Below are positions 6,761 through 14,092 of a stretch of 14,952 nucleotides of DNA, in pieces. Every line of letters starts with the position of its first letter. Position 1 is the stretch's first letter. The notes under the pieces are model-generated. The model did no database searches. It worked only from the letters and a program-made list of their open reading frames with translations, and was not told the DNA's origin. The translations under genes were made by a program, and so were the position numbers. Source of the stretch: Bacteroidales bacterium (GTDB taxonomy: Bacteria; Bacteroidota; Bacteroidia; Bacteroidales; UBA7960); NCBI GenBank assembly GCA_003557965.1, contig PWND01000258.1, forward strand, positions 1 to 14,952, given 5' to 3'.

Positions 6761-6771
6761 AATTTATACAG
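6713..6771 (+). repeat. Leader repeat, copy 1 (before the secreted S9 peptidase)
   Basis: The 38 bases just before the ATG at 6772 match the 38 bases before the ATG at 13403 at 30 positions without gaps. Shared blocks are ATTGTAAAACTG, TAACTA, TTTA and ACAG followed by ATGAAAAA. The 21 bases further upstream (6713-6733) match at 14 of 21. Similarity fades beyond that and needs gaps. It lies in untranslated or at most weakly coding DNA, so protein homology does not explain it. Confidence 0.55.
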
Positions 6772-9384
6772 ATGAAAAAACTACTACTTATCATTTTTAT
6801 GGCCTTGTTGGCCCAAAACGCAATTGCTTCAGAAAAAATTATTGTTAGCTCCTGGCTAAAAACAGAAGCTATGCCGGTTACCTTGCCTGCATTTCACAAT
6901 ATTCCAAACATACAGGGCGAAGATTTTTCTGACAATCAACTGCTATCTTTTGAACAACTAAAACTTGATGATTATTTCCCGGAAAGAGGCAAAAGATTAA
7001 TGTGGCTTAATGATGAAAAAACTTTTTGGGAAGAATCTTTTTCTGATGAAAAGGGCTTTATTGAAGTGGTTGATTCCGGAATGCAAATTAACAATTATAA
7101 AATTGCCTATATGGCAGTTTATATAGAAGCAAGCCGATGGATAGAAACCAGCCTTGAAATTAAAAGCCCGCAGATGCTTACTGCCTACATCAATGGTGAA
7201 AGAATCGGCACGAAAACAACAGTCGAAAAAGGAGAAAACCAAATTGGAACAGTTTCACAGAATCTTGAACTAAATAAAGGAAAACATTTATTAATAATAA
7301 AATCTCTTTTTTCTCCGGTTAAAAATGATTCTATAGCCGACTGGCGAATATCTGCAAGCTTTGAGATTGATGAGCCTTACACTCTAACCAGCATTTCAAC
7401 ATCTTTGCTTCCTGAAAATATTAAAAACATTAATCATATTATGGATGGAGTAAAAATTTCAGGGACTTCGCTTTCACATGATGCAAAATATTATATTGTA
7501 AACTATCGGGAGTCGCTTCCACCATCAAATAATTCCAGGTCATGGGCTGAAATAAAAACTACTGACGATAGGAAAAAAATTCACTCATTCAGGAATGCAA
7601 GTGTCAGCAACTTTGTTTGGTTGCCTAAATCAAACCGGATATCATACATAAGCAGGACACAAGGCAAAGCAACACTATACCTGCATGATATTGAGAATAA
7701 TGAAATAGATGTTTTGTTAGAAGACATTGAAGACTTTACGACTTACAGGTGGTCGCCTGATGAGAAATATATCATTTATTACAAGAGGGAAGAAGGCCCT
7801 TCAGGAGATGATGATATTAATAAACTATATGTTCTGCGAGACCGGATACCAGGTTATAGAAACCGTATTTTCTTATACAAGTATGACGTTGAAAGTGGTA
7901 TCCAGTCCAGGATGACTTTTGGAAACCTTACCAGTTCAATACTTGATATTAGCCCTGATGGTAAAAGCATTTTGTTAAGCCAAACCAGGCATGAATATGA
8001 TGAAAAGCCATACTCTAAGCAAGACTTATACATACTAAATGCAAATGATTTTACAATTGACACATTATTTTATGGTAAAAACTGGAGCATTTCAGCAAGA
8101 TTTTCGCCTGATGGAAAAAAGCTTTTAGCAGTAGGAGGGCCTAGCGCTTTTGATGGAAAAGGTGAAAATGTTCCTGAAGGAATGATACCAAACAATTACG
8201 ACTCACAAATGTACATTATCAGCCTGGAGGATAAATCAATTAATCCAATTACAAAACACTTTGATCCTTCTGTTATTTCTGCTCACTGGAGCAAGGCTGA
8301 TAATAATATATACTTTACTGCCACAGAAAGAGACTACAGGAACCTCTATATGTATAATGTGAGAAGAGAAAGATTTTCCCTTATGGAAACAGGTGCTGAT
8401 ATAGTTAACAGTTTTAGAATAAGCTCAGGCTCAAGTAAAGCTGTTTATTACGGAAATAAAACTAATTCACCACCAAAAGCATATCTCATAAACTTGAGGA
8501 ATGGAAGATATAATGTACTTGAAGATACCGAATCCCATAATTACAGGTTTGTGCGTTTTGGAGAAGTTAATGACTGGAATTTCACTACTGACAAAGGTGT
8601 AGAGATAAGCGGAAGGATGTATTTACCCCACGATTTTGATGAAAATGCAAAATATCCTGTAATTGTATATTATTATGCTGGCACCACTCCTGTTACGAGA
8701 TCTTTTGGCGGAAGATATCCATTTAATTTATGGGCAGCAAATGGCTACCTGGTTTATGTTATGCAGCCTAGTGGCTCAATTGGCTTTGGGCAGGAATTTT
8801 CTGCAGCTCACGTTAACAATTGGGGCAAAACTGTTGCTGATGAAATAATTGAAGGAACAAAGAAGTTTTTGGATGCTCACCCATTTGCTGACAGGGAAAA
8901 TGTAGGTTGTGTAGGAGCTTCTTATGGCGGCTTTATGACTATGCTTTTAATTACCAGGACGGATATTTTTAAAACTGCAATATCACATGCAGGGATAAGC
9001 TCTATTTCAAGTTACTGGGGTGAAGGATACTGGGGTTATGGGTATAGTGCAATTGCTTCTGCAGGTAGCTTCCCATGGAACAATAAAGACTTGTATGTTG
9101 GGCAAAGCCCGCTATTTCATGCAGATAAAATCAACACGCCATTACTTCTGTTAACAGGAGATGAAGACACTAATGTGCCTCCGGGTGAAAGCATACAAAT
9201 GTTTACTGCCCTCACTTTGCTGGGGAAACCGGTGGAGCTTGTTCTTATTAAGGGAGAAAACCACCATATTGTTACGTATAATAAAAGAATAAAATGGCAT
9301 AATACAATTATGGCATGGTGGGATAAGATGCTTAAAAACCAGCCTGAATACTGGGAAAACTTATTCCCTGAAAAAAATCTTTAA
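6772..9384 (+). CDS. Secreted S9-family (prolyl oligopeptidase/DPP-like) serine peptidase
   Basis: This 870-residue protein has a Sec signal peptide (MKKLLLIIFMALLAQNAIAS, cut near residue 20) and no lipobox cysteine, so it is probably periplasmic or secreted. The order is: an N-terminal region of about 200 residues rich in beta strands, which I do not recognise; a propeller at about 225-595 with repeated WSPD/SPDGK motifs (RWSPDEKYI, DISPDGKSI, RFSPDGKKL); and a C-terminal alpha/beta hydrolase at about 600-860. The predicted triad is Ser717 (VGASYGGFMT), Asp799 (GDEDTNVPP) and His831 (KGENHHI). These motifs resemble the acylaminoacyl peptidase/DPP-IV branch (S9B/S9C) rather than the POP branch represented at 2207-4330. 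Substrate specificity cannot be read from this. It is probably transcribed alone, ending before the hairpin at 9403. Confidence 0.92.
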   Translation: MKKLLLIIFMALLAQNAIASEKIIVSSWLKTEAMPVTLPAFHNIPNIQGEDFSDNQLLSFEQLKLDDYFPERGKRLMWLNDEKTFWEESFSDEKGFIEVVDSGMQINNYKIAYMAVYIEASRWIETSLEIKSPQMLTAYINGERIGTKTTVEKGENQIGTVSQNLELNKGKHLLIIKSLFSPVKNDSIADWRISASFEIDEPYTLTSISTSLLPENIKNINHIMDGVKISGTSLSHDAKYYIVNYRESLPPSNNSRSWAEIKTTDDRKKIHSFRNASVSNFVWLPKSNRISYISRTQGKATLYLHDIENNEIDVLLEDIEDFTTYRWSPDEKYIIYYKREEGPSGDDDINKLYVLRDRIPGYRNRIFLYKYDVESGIQSRMTFGNLTSSILDISPDGKSILLSQTRHEYDEKPYSKQDLYILNANDFTIDTLFYGKNWSISARFSPDGKKLLAVGGPSAFDGKGENVPEGMIPNNYDSQMYIISLEDKSINPITKHFDPSVISAHWSKADNNIYFTATERDYRNLYMYNVRRERFSLMETGADIVNSFRISSGSSKAVYYGNKTNSPPKAYLINLRNGRYNVLEDTESHNYRFVRFGEVNDWNFTTDKGVEISGRMYLPHDFDENAKYPVIVYYYAGTTPVTRSFGGRYPFNLWAANGYLVYVMQPSGSIGFGQEFSAAHVNNWGKTVADEIIEGTKKFLDAHPFADRENVGCVGASYGGFMTMLLITRTDIFKTAISHAGISSISSYWGEGYWGYGYSAIASAGSFPWNNKDLYVGQSPLFHADKINTPLLLLTGDEDTNVPPGESIQMFTALTLLGKPVELVLIKGENHHIVTYNKRIKWHNTIMAWWDKMLKNQPEYWENLFPEKNL

Positions 9385-9402
9385 CAGGATTTATTATTTG
9401 CT

Positions 9403-9433
9403 GAAACGAAAACTATATAATAGTTTTTGTTTC
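9403..9433 (+). terminator. Long AT-rich hairpin after the secreted peptidase gene
   Basis: GAAACGAAAACTAT (9403-9416) pairs with ATAGTTTTTGTTTC (9420-9433): 14 pairs including one G-U, around a 3-base loop. It starts 18 bases after the stop codon. The T-run is inside the descending arm rather than after it, so it may be a weak terminator or a 3'-end stabilising structure. Confidence 0.45.
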
Positions 9434-9455
9434 TTAATGGTTGTAAAAATATTCT

Positions 9456-9463
9456 TACTTTTG
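9456..9463 (+). promoter_or_regulatory. Putative -7 element for glyA
   Basis: TACTTTTGC is identical over nine bases to the -7 region of the small RNA candidate. It is 110 bases before the glyA ATG. The nearest TTG (9441-9443) is only 12 bases upstream, too close for the usual spacing. Confidence 0.4.
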
Positions 9464-9573
9464 CGTTTTGGCAATTCTTTTATAAAAGTTTAAGCCTCAA
9501 TTATTAAGATTACGAAAAATAATATAATAACTGAAATAAACCAAACTATTACTAAATTTTTAAATATTATATC

Positions 9574-10854
9574 ATGGGAAAAGATACTCAAATATTTGAT
9601 TTAATCAACCAGGAACATGAACGCCAGTTGCATGGTGTTGAATTAATTGCTTCAGAAAACTTTGTTAGCGAGCAGGTTATGGAAGCAATGGGAAGTGTAT
9701 TAACAAATAAATATGCAGAGGGATATCCCGGGCGCAGGTATTATGGAGGTTGCGAGATTGTTGACCAGACTGAGCAAATAGCTATTGATCGTGCAAAAGA
9801 ACTATTTGGTGCTGAGTGGGCGAACGTACAGCCGCACAGTGGTGCCCAGGCTAATGCTGCAGTTTTTCTTGCTTGTTTAAAACCCGGCGACACATTTTTA
9901 GGGCTCGACTTAAGTCATGGCGGACACTTATCGCATGGAGCACCTGTAAACCTTTCAGGTATTTTATACAGGCCGGTTGCATATAAAGTGAAGGAAGATA
10001 CAGGGCAGATTGATTATGATGAAATGGAAAAACTCGCTATTAAAGAGAAGCCAAAGCTTATGATAGCAGGTGGATCAGCATATCCGAGAGATATTGACTA
10101 TGCAAAAATGAGAGAAATTGCTGATAAAGTTGGCGCTATACTTATGGCTGACATTGCTCACCCCGCAGGACTTATTGCTGCCGGGCTTTTAAATAACCCA
10201 CTTCCGCATTGTCATGTGATTACTACTACTACGCATAAAACGTTAAGAGGCCCCAGGGGAGGGCTTATCCTTGTTGGTAAAGATTTTGATAACCCATGGG
10301 GGCAAAAAACTCTGAAAGGTGCTATAAAAAAGATGTCACAGGTTCTTGACTCAGCAGTTTTCCCGGGCACACAAGGCGGGCCGCTTGAACATGTTATTGC
10401 CTCCAAAGCTGTCGCTTTTGGTGAAGCATTAAAACCTGAATTTAAAGAATATGGAAAACAAGTAATGAAAAATGCACAAGCTATGGCTAAAGCATTTATT
10501 AACAAAGGATACCACGTTACATCTGATGGCACTGATAACCACCTAATGCTTATTGACCTTAGAACAAAATTCCCTGATATTACAGGAAAAAAAGTTGAAA
10601 ATGTATTGGTTAAAGCTCATATTACCATAAATAAAAATATGGTGCCATTTGACAGCCGCTCACCATTCCAAACATCAGGAATCAGAATTGGAACACCGGC
10701 CGTTACGACCAGGGGGCTGAAAGAAAATGATGTAGAAAAAATCGTTGATTTTATTGATGAGGTAATTTGCAATATAGAAGATGAAGCTGTAATTAGTAAT
10801 GTAAAGGAGAAAGTAAATAATATGATGAAAAAATTCCCTCTGTTTGCATGGTAA
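9574..10854 (+). CDS. glyA: Serine hydroxymethyltransferase
   Basis: This PLP enzyme interconverts serine plus tetrahydrofolate with glycine plus 5,10-methylene-THF, the main one-carbon source for purine, thymidylate and methionine synthesis. At 426 residues it is full length for the bacterial family. Landmarks are LIASENFVS (24-32), NKYAEGYPGRRYYGGCE (45-61), VQPHSGAQAN (85-94), the Asp/His pair of DIAHPAGL (193-200), and TTTTHKTLRGPRGG with the Schiff-base Lys222. GSAYPRD (167-173) has Ala-Tyr where many homologues read xS-xYxR. The ATG at 9574 gives the expected N-terminus. It lies upstream of rel with a 59-base gap, so both may share a transcript, which would link one-carbon supply with the stringent response. 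Confidence 0.98.
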   Translation: MGKDTQIFDLINQEHERQLHGVELIASENFVSEQVMEAMGSVLTNKYAEGYPGRRYYGGCEIVDQTEQIAIDRAKELFGAEWANVQPHSGAQANAAVFLACLKPGDTFLGLDLSHGGHLSHGAPVNLSGILYRPVAYKVKEDTGQIDYDEMEKLAIKEKPKLMIAGGSAYPRDIDYAKMREIADKVGAILMADIAHPAGLIAAGLLNNPLPHCHVITTTTHKTLRGPRGGLILVGKDFDNPWGQKTLKGAIKKMSQVLDSAVFPGTQGGPLEHVIASKAVAFGEALKPEFKEYGKQVMKNAQAMAKAFINKGYHVTSDGTDNHLMLIDLRTKFPDITGKKVENVLVKAHITINKNMVPFDSRSPFQTSGIRIGTPAVTTRGLKENDVEKIVDFIDEVICNIEDEAVISNVKEKVNNMMKKFPLFAW

Positions 10855-10913
10855 AATATTTTTTAGTATATTATAAGCTTTAAAAGTGTTAAAGTTAATT
10901 TATATATAATAAT

Positions 10914-13178
10914 ATGGCGAATAAGATAAAAAAAGTTGATAAAATCCATCAAATTTTTACACAGGAAGATGAACGCCAGGAAATACTAAAACATTACAAA
11001 AGCCTGCTTTCTATTTGCAGGAATAATATTGTTAAAGAAGACAGGAAAAGAATAAGGCAGGCTTTTAACTTTGCTTTAGAGGCACACAAAAACCATCGCC
11101 GAAAAAGCGGGGAACCTTATATTTACCATCCTATAGAAGTTGCTAAAATTGTTATTACGGAATTTCACCTCGGTGCAACCAGTGTTATATGTGCTCTTTT
11201 ACACGATGTTGTTGAAGATACAGACTATACACTTGAAGATATTGCTGAATATTTTGGTGATGAGGTTGCAAAAATAATTGACGGCCTGACAAAAATATCA
11301 GGCATATTTTACCAAACAAAATCAATTCAGGCAGAAAATTTCAGGAAAATGCTTCTGACATTATCTGATGATGTTAGAGTAATCCTGATAAAACTGGCAG
11401 ACAGGCTTCATAATATGAGAACATTAGAAGCACTGCCACCTAATAAGCAGCAAAGAGTGTCAAATGAAACGTTATACTTGTTTGCACCATTGGCTCACAG
11501 GATGGGGTTTCATAGCATTAAAAGCGAACTGGAAGATTTGGGATTAAAGTTTAAAGAACCGGTTGCTTTTAATAACGTTACTAAAAAGCTAAAAGAATCC
11601 CAGGAAGAAAGAAATCGTTTTATAAACAGGTTTACTGCCCCAATTAAAAAAGCCATGAATGAGCATGGCTTCAAATATAAAATAATAGGCAGGCCGAAAT
11701 CAATAAGTTCAATTTGGGGCAAAATGAAAACAAAGGAAGTCCCATTTGAAGAAGTTTATGATATTTTTGCTGTAAGAATTATTATTGATTCGCCTGAAGA
11801 GCAGGAAAAAGCTGACTGCTGGAAAGCATATTCAATTGTTACCGATTTATACAGGCCTAACCCGGATCGTCTTCGTGACTGGATTTCTACACCTAAAGCC
11901 AATGGATATGAATCACTTCATACTACCGTAATGAGCAGGCAAGGCAAGTGGGTTGAAGTTCAAATAAGGACAAAACGAATGGACGATATTGCCGAAAAAG
12001 GATATGCTGCACACTGGAAATACAAAGAGGCAAAAACTGCCGAAAGTGGTATTGACAAGTGGTTGAGGAGAATTAAGGAAATGCTCAAATCTTCAGAATC
12101 GGATGCTCTGAACTTTATTGACGACTTTAAACTTAACCTGTTTTCTGATGAAATTTTTGTATTTACCCCTAAAGGGGAATTAAGAACCCTGCCGGCAAAA
12201 TCAACAGCTCTTGACTTTGCTTACAGCATACATACCCAGGTTGGCAACAATTGCCTGGGAGCAAAAGTTAACCATAAACTTGTTACCCTGAATCATGAAC
12301 TTAAAAGTGGTGACCAGGTTGAAATTATTACATCATCCAAGCAAAGCCCAAAACCTGACTGGCTTCAATATGTAACTACAGCAAGGGCTAAAGGAAAAAT
12401 AAAAACAGCCCTTAAAGAAGAAAAGAAGGCTAAAGCAGAAGAAGGTAAAGAAATTCTGATTAGAAAATTCAAACAGCTTAAACTTGAATATAACCAGGAC
12501 AATATTCAAAAACTGCTAAATTATTTTAAGCTAAATTCGCCTCTCGACTTGCATTACGAAGTTGCTACAAATAAAATTGGGCTTAAGCAACTAAAAACAT
12601 ACCTGGCTGATTCAGAAAAAACTGGCATTTTAAGCTACCTTAAAAATCCTTTTTCACGCCCTAAGCCTATGGCTGGAAAACCAGCAGAACAAGATGTTAT
12701 TAGAAAGCAACTCAAAAAGAACCCTGACACCCTGCTAATTGGAGATAACCTTCAGGAACTTGATTATACTCTTTCTTCTTGCTGTACACCCATTCCGGGT
12801 GATGACGTGTTTGGATTTGTAACAGTTTCGGAAGGCATTAAAATCCATAGAAATAATTGCCCCAACGCAATTCAGCTTATGGCTAAATTCAGCTATAGAA
12901 TTATTAAAGCTAAATGGATTAGTAAAGAATCTATAGCATTTCTGTCAGGAATTAAAATTATCGGGATTGATGACCAAGGCATATTAAATAATATTACCAA
13001 TGTAATTTCCAGTGAATACAACCTAAATATCAGATCAATAAACATCAATAGCGATGCAGGAACCTTTGAGGGAATTGTAATGATTTATATTTATAATACT
13101 AAAACCCTTAACCAACTTATCGAAAAGCTTAAAAAAATTAATGGCGTACAGAAAGTAAGCAGGATAAGTAAAAACTAA
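10914..13178 (+). CDS. rel: Bifunctional (p)ppGpp synthetase/hydrolase, RelA/SpoT (Rel) family
   Basis: This cytoplasmic stringent-response enzyme makes and degrades (p)ppGpp. At 754 residues it is the normal long RSH form. The HD hydrolase domain (about 45-200) is intact, with H72 (YIYHP), H97-D98 and E101-D102 in HDVVEDT, and LADRLHNMRT (161-170). The synthetase domain (about 240-370) has RPKSISSIWGKM (260-271), YDIFAVR (282-288), PKANGYESLHTTV (327-339) and the catalytic Glu of VEVQIRT (E348). Then come TGS (about 413-473, IFVFTPKGEL), a helical linker, the zinc-finger-like segment with C623-C624, H645 and C649, and a C-terminal ACT domain (about 676-750). The RxKD motif that marks bifunctional enzymes reads RLRD (319-322), still basic, unlike the acidic ExDD of synthetase-only RelA. 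With both active sites preserved, dual activity is expected. Confidence 0.96.
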   Translation: MANKIKKVDKIHQIFTQEDERQEILKHYKSLLSICRNNIVKEDRKRIRQAFNFALEAHKNHRRKSGEPYIYHPIEVAKIVITEFHLGATSVICALLHDVVEDTDYTLEDIAEYFGDEVAKIIDGLTKISGIFYQTKSIQAENFRKMLLTLSDDVRVILIKLADRLHNMRTLEALPPNKQQRVSNETLYLFAPLAHRMGFHSIKSELEDLGLKFKEPVAFNNVTKKLKESQEERNRFINRFTAPIKKAMNEHGFKYKIIGRPKSISSIWGKMKTKEVPFEEVYDIFAVRIIIDSPEEQEKADCWKAYSIVTDLYRPNPDRLRDWISTPKANGYESLHTTVMSRQGKWVEVQIRTKRMDDIAEKGYAAHWKYKEAKTAESGIDKWLRRIKEMLKSSESDALNFIDDFKLNLFSDEIFVFTPKGELRTLPAKSTALDFAYSIHTQVGNNCLGAKVNHKLVTLNHELKSGDQVEIITSSKQSPKPDWLQYVTTARAKGKIKTALKEEKKAKAEEGKEILIRKFKQLKLEYNQDNIQKLLNYFKLNSPLDLHYEVATNKIGLKQLKTYLADSEKTGILSYLKNPFSRPKPMAGKPAEQDVIRKQLKKNPDTLLIGDNLQELDYTLSSCCTPIPGDDVFGFVTVSEGIKIHRNNCPNAIQLMAKFSYRIIKAKWISKESIAFLSGIKIIGIDDQGILNNITNVISSEYNLNIRSININSDAGTFEGIVMIYIYNTKTLNQLIEKLKKINGVQKVSRISKN

Positions 13179-13205
13179 ACTAACTGACAAACAACATGTA
13201 AAAGA

Positions 13206-13232
13206 CTTTATTTAAAAACATTTCAAATAAAG
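13206..13232 (+). terminator. Weak hairpin after rel
   Basis: CTTTATTT (13206-13213) and AAATAAAG (13225-13232) form an 8-bp inverted repeat around an 11-base loop, 27 bases past the rel stop. A short T-run follows at 13237-13241. The stem is nearly all A-T, so it may be only a weak terminator or a chance palindrome, or an operator for the next gene. Confidence 0.25.
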
Positions 13233-13242
13233 AAAGTTTTTA

Positions 13243-13250
13243 TATCTTTA
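13243..13250 (+). promoter_or_regulatory. Possible -7 element for the fur-family gene
   Basis: TATCTTTA differs from TAnnTTTG only in the last base. A TTTC at 13221-13224 sits 18 bases upstream, a near match to TTTG. If used, the 5' UTR would be about 145 bases and would include the shared leader at 13344-13402, so leader-based control is possible. Confidence 0.25.
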
Positions 13251-13343
13251 CATCCTGAATTTGAATTCTGATTAATTACATGACTTATTATTTTATAATG
13301 TACTGAGCAGGCATGAAGGTTACATGGGGGCAAAGTACATGAG

Positions 13344-13402
13344 ATTATAGTTTTGAATACGCAAATGATTGTAAAACTGTCTAGTAACTATAGTTTACAC
13401 AG
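13344..13402 (+). repeat. Leader repeat, copy 2 (before the fur-family gene)
   Basis: This is the partner of the segment at 6713-6771: 44 of 59 bases are identical without gaps, with the best part (30/38) running directly into the start codon. Both copies are followed by ATGAAAAA(A/G)CT. It holds no obvious inverted repeat and no ORF. It may be a diverged dispersed repeat captured as a 5' leader, or a shared regulatory leader. Confidence 0.55.
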
Positions 13403-13879
13403 ATGAAAAAGCTTAAAAAAGAAGACAAAGTTCTCGACAATGTAAAAAGCATATTTTCAACCTATCTTGAAAAAAACGAGCATAGAAAAACACCTGAAAG
13501 GTTTAGTATCTTAAAAGAAATTTACCAAACCGAAGGCCATTTTGATGTAGAATCCTTGTATATCAAAATGAAAAATAATAAATACCGTGTAAGCAGGGCA
13601 ACGTTATACAATACCATTGAGTTGCTTTTAAATTGTGGGCTGGTAATAAAGCATCAGTTTGGCAAAAACGTTGCTCATTTTGAAAAATCATATAAATATA
13701 AACAACACGACCACCTTATTTGCAGCAATTGTAATGATGTGTTAGAATTTTGTGACCCAAGATTACAGGAAATTCAAAACTCTGTTGAAAACTTAATGGG
13801 CTTTGAAATATCCCACAGAAGCTTTGTTTTCTATGGAGTATGCAAAAACTGCAAAAACACCTCAGAAAGCAGCCAATAA
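13403..13879 (+). CDS. Fur-family metal-dependent transcriptional regulator
   Basis: This 158-residue protein has an N-terminal winged helix (about 12-90; RKTPERFSILKEIY, then VSRATLYNTIELLLNCGLV, the recognition-helix region). A metal-binding dimerisation domain follows, with HDHLIC at 102-107, where H102 and H104 are the expected regulatory-site ligands. Two CxxC pairs, C107/C110 and C147/C150, form the structural zinc site. Whether it acts as an iron (Fur), peroxide (PerR), zinc (Zur) or other sensor cannot be told reliably; members in this locus in Bacteroidota are usually annotated simply as Fur family. It lies between rel and purA with its own 224-base leader region. The start is supported by the MKKLKKED N-terminus and by the leader ending at ATG. 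Confidence 0.94.
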   Translation: MKKLKKEDKVLDNVKSIFSTYLEKNEHRKTPERFSILKEIYQTEGHFDVESLYIKMKNNKYRVSRATLYNTIELLLNCGLVIKHQFGKNVAHFEKSYKYKQHDHLICSNCNDVLEFCDPRLQEIQNSVENLMGFEISHRSFVFYGVCKNCKNTSESSQ

Positions 13880-14019
13880 AAAACGGCTTTTTGTAAATAA
13901 TTAAGAAATATAGCTACAAGCGTAATACTTAAGGAAACATGTTTTTTTGAATAAATGTATTAACGGTTTTATATTGATAACTTTAAAAAAACTTTTCTGT
14001 AATTTGCTAAAAAAATCAC

Positions 14020-14027
14020 TATTTTTG
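14020..14027 (+). promoter_or_regulatory. Putative -7 element for purA
   Basis: TATTTTTG fits TAnnTTTG and lies 65 bases before the purA start. A TTTG at 14003-14006 is only 13 bases upstream, shorter than usual. The rest of the 213-base spacer after the fur-family gene shows only AT-rich sequence and no clear terminator. Confidence 0.35.
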
Positions 14028-14092
14028 AATGCTTTGATAAAAAAACGTGGCTTTATTCGCCTTAATTATCTGATTCATAAATATACTCTTAA

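Noticed and set aside
13283..13299. PerR/Fur-type operator before the fur-family gene (TTATTATTTTATAAT)
   Set aside because: Only one good half-site; the palindrome is 5-3-5 rather than 7-1-7, and such strings are frequent in AT-rich spacers.
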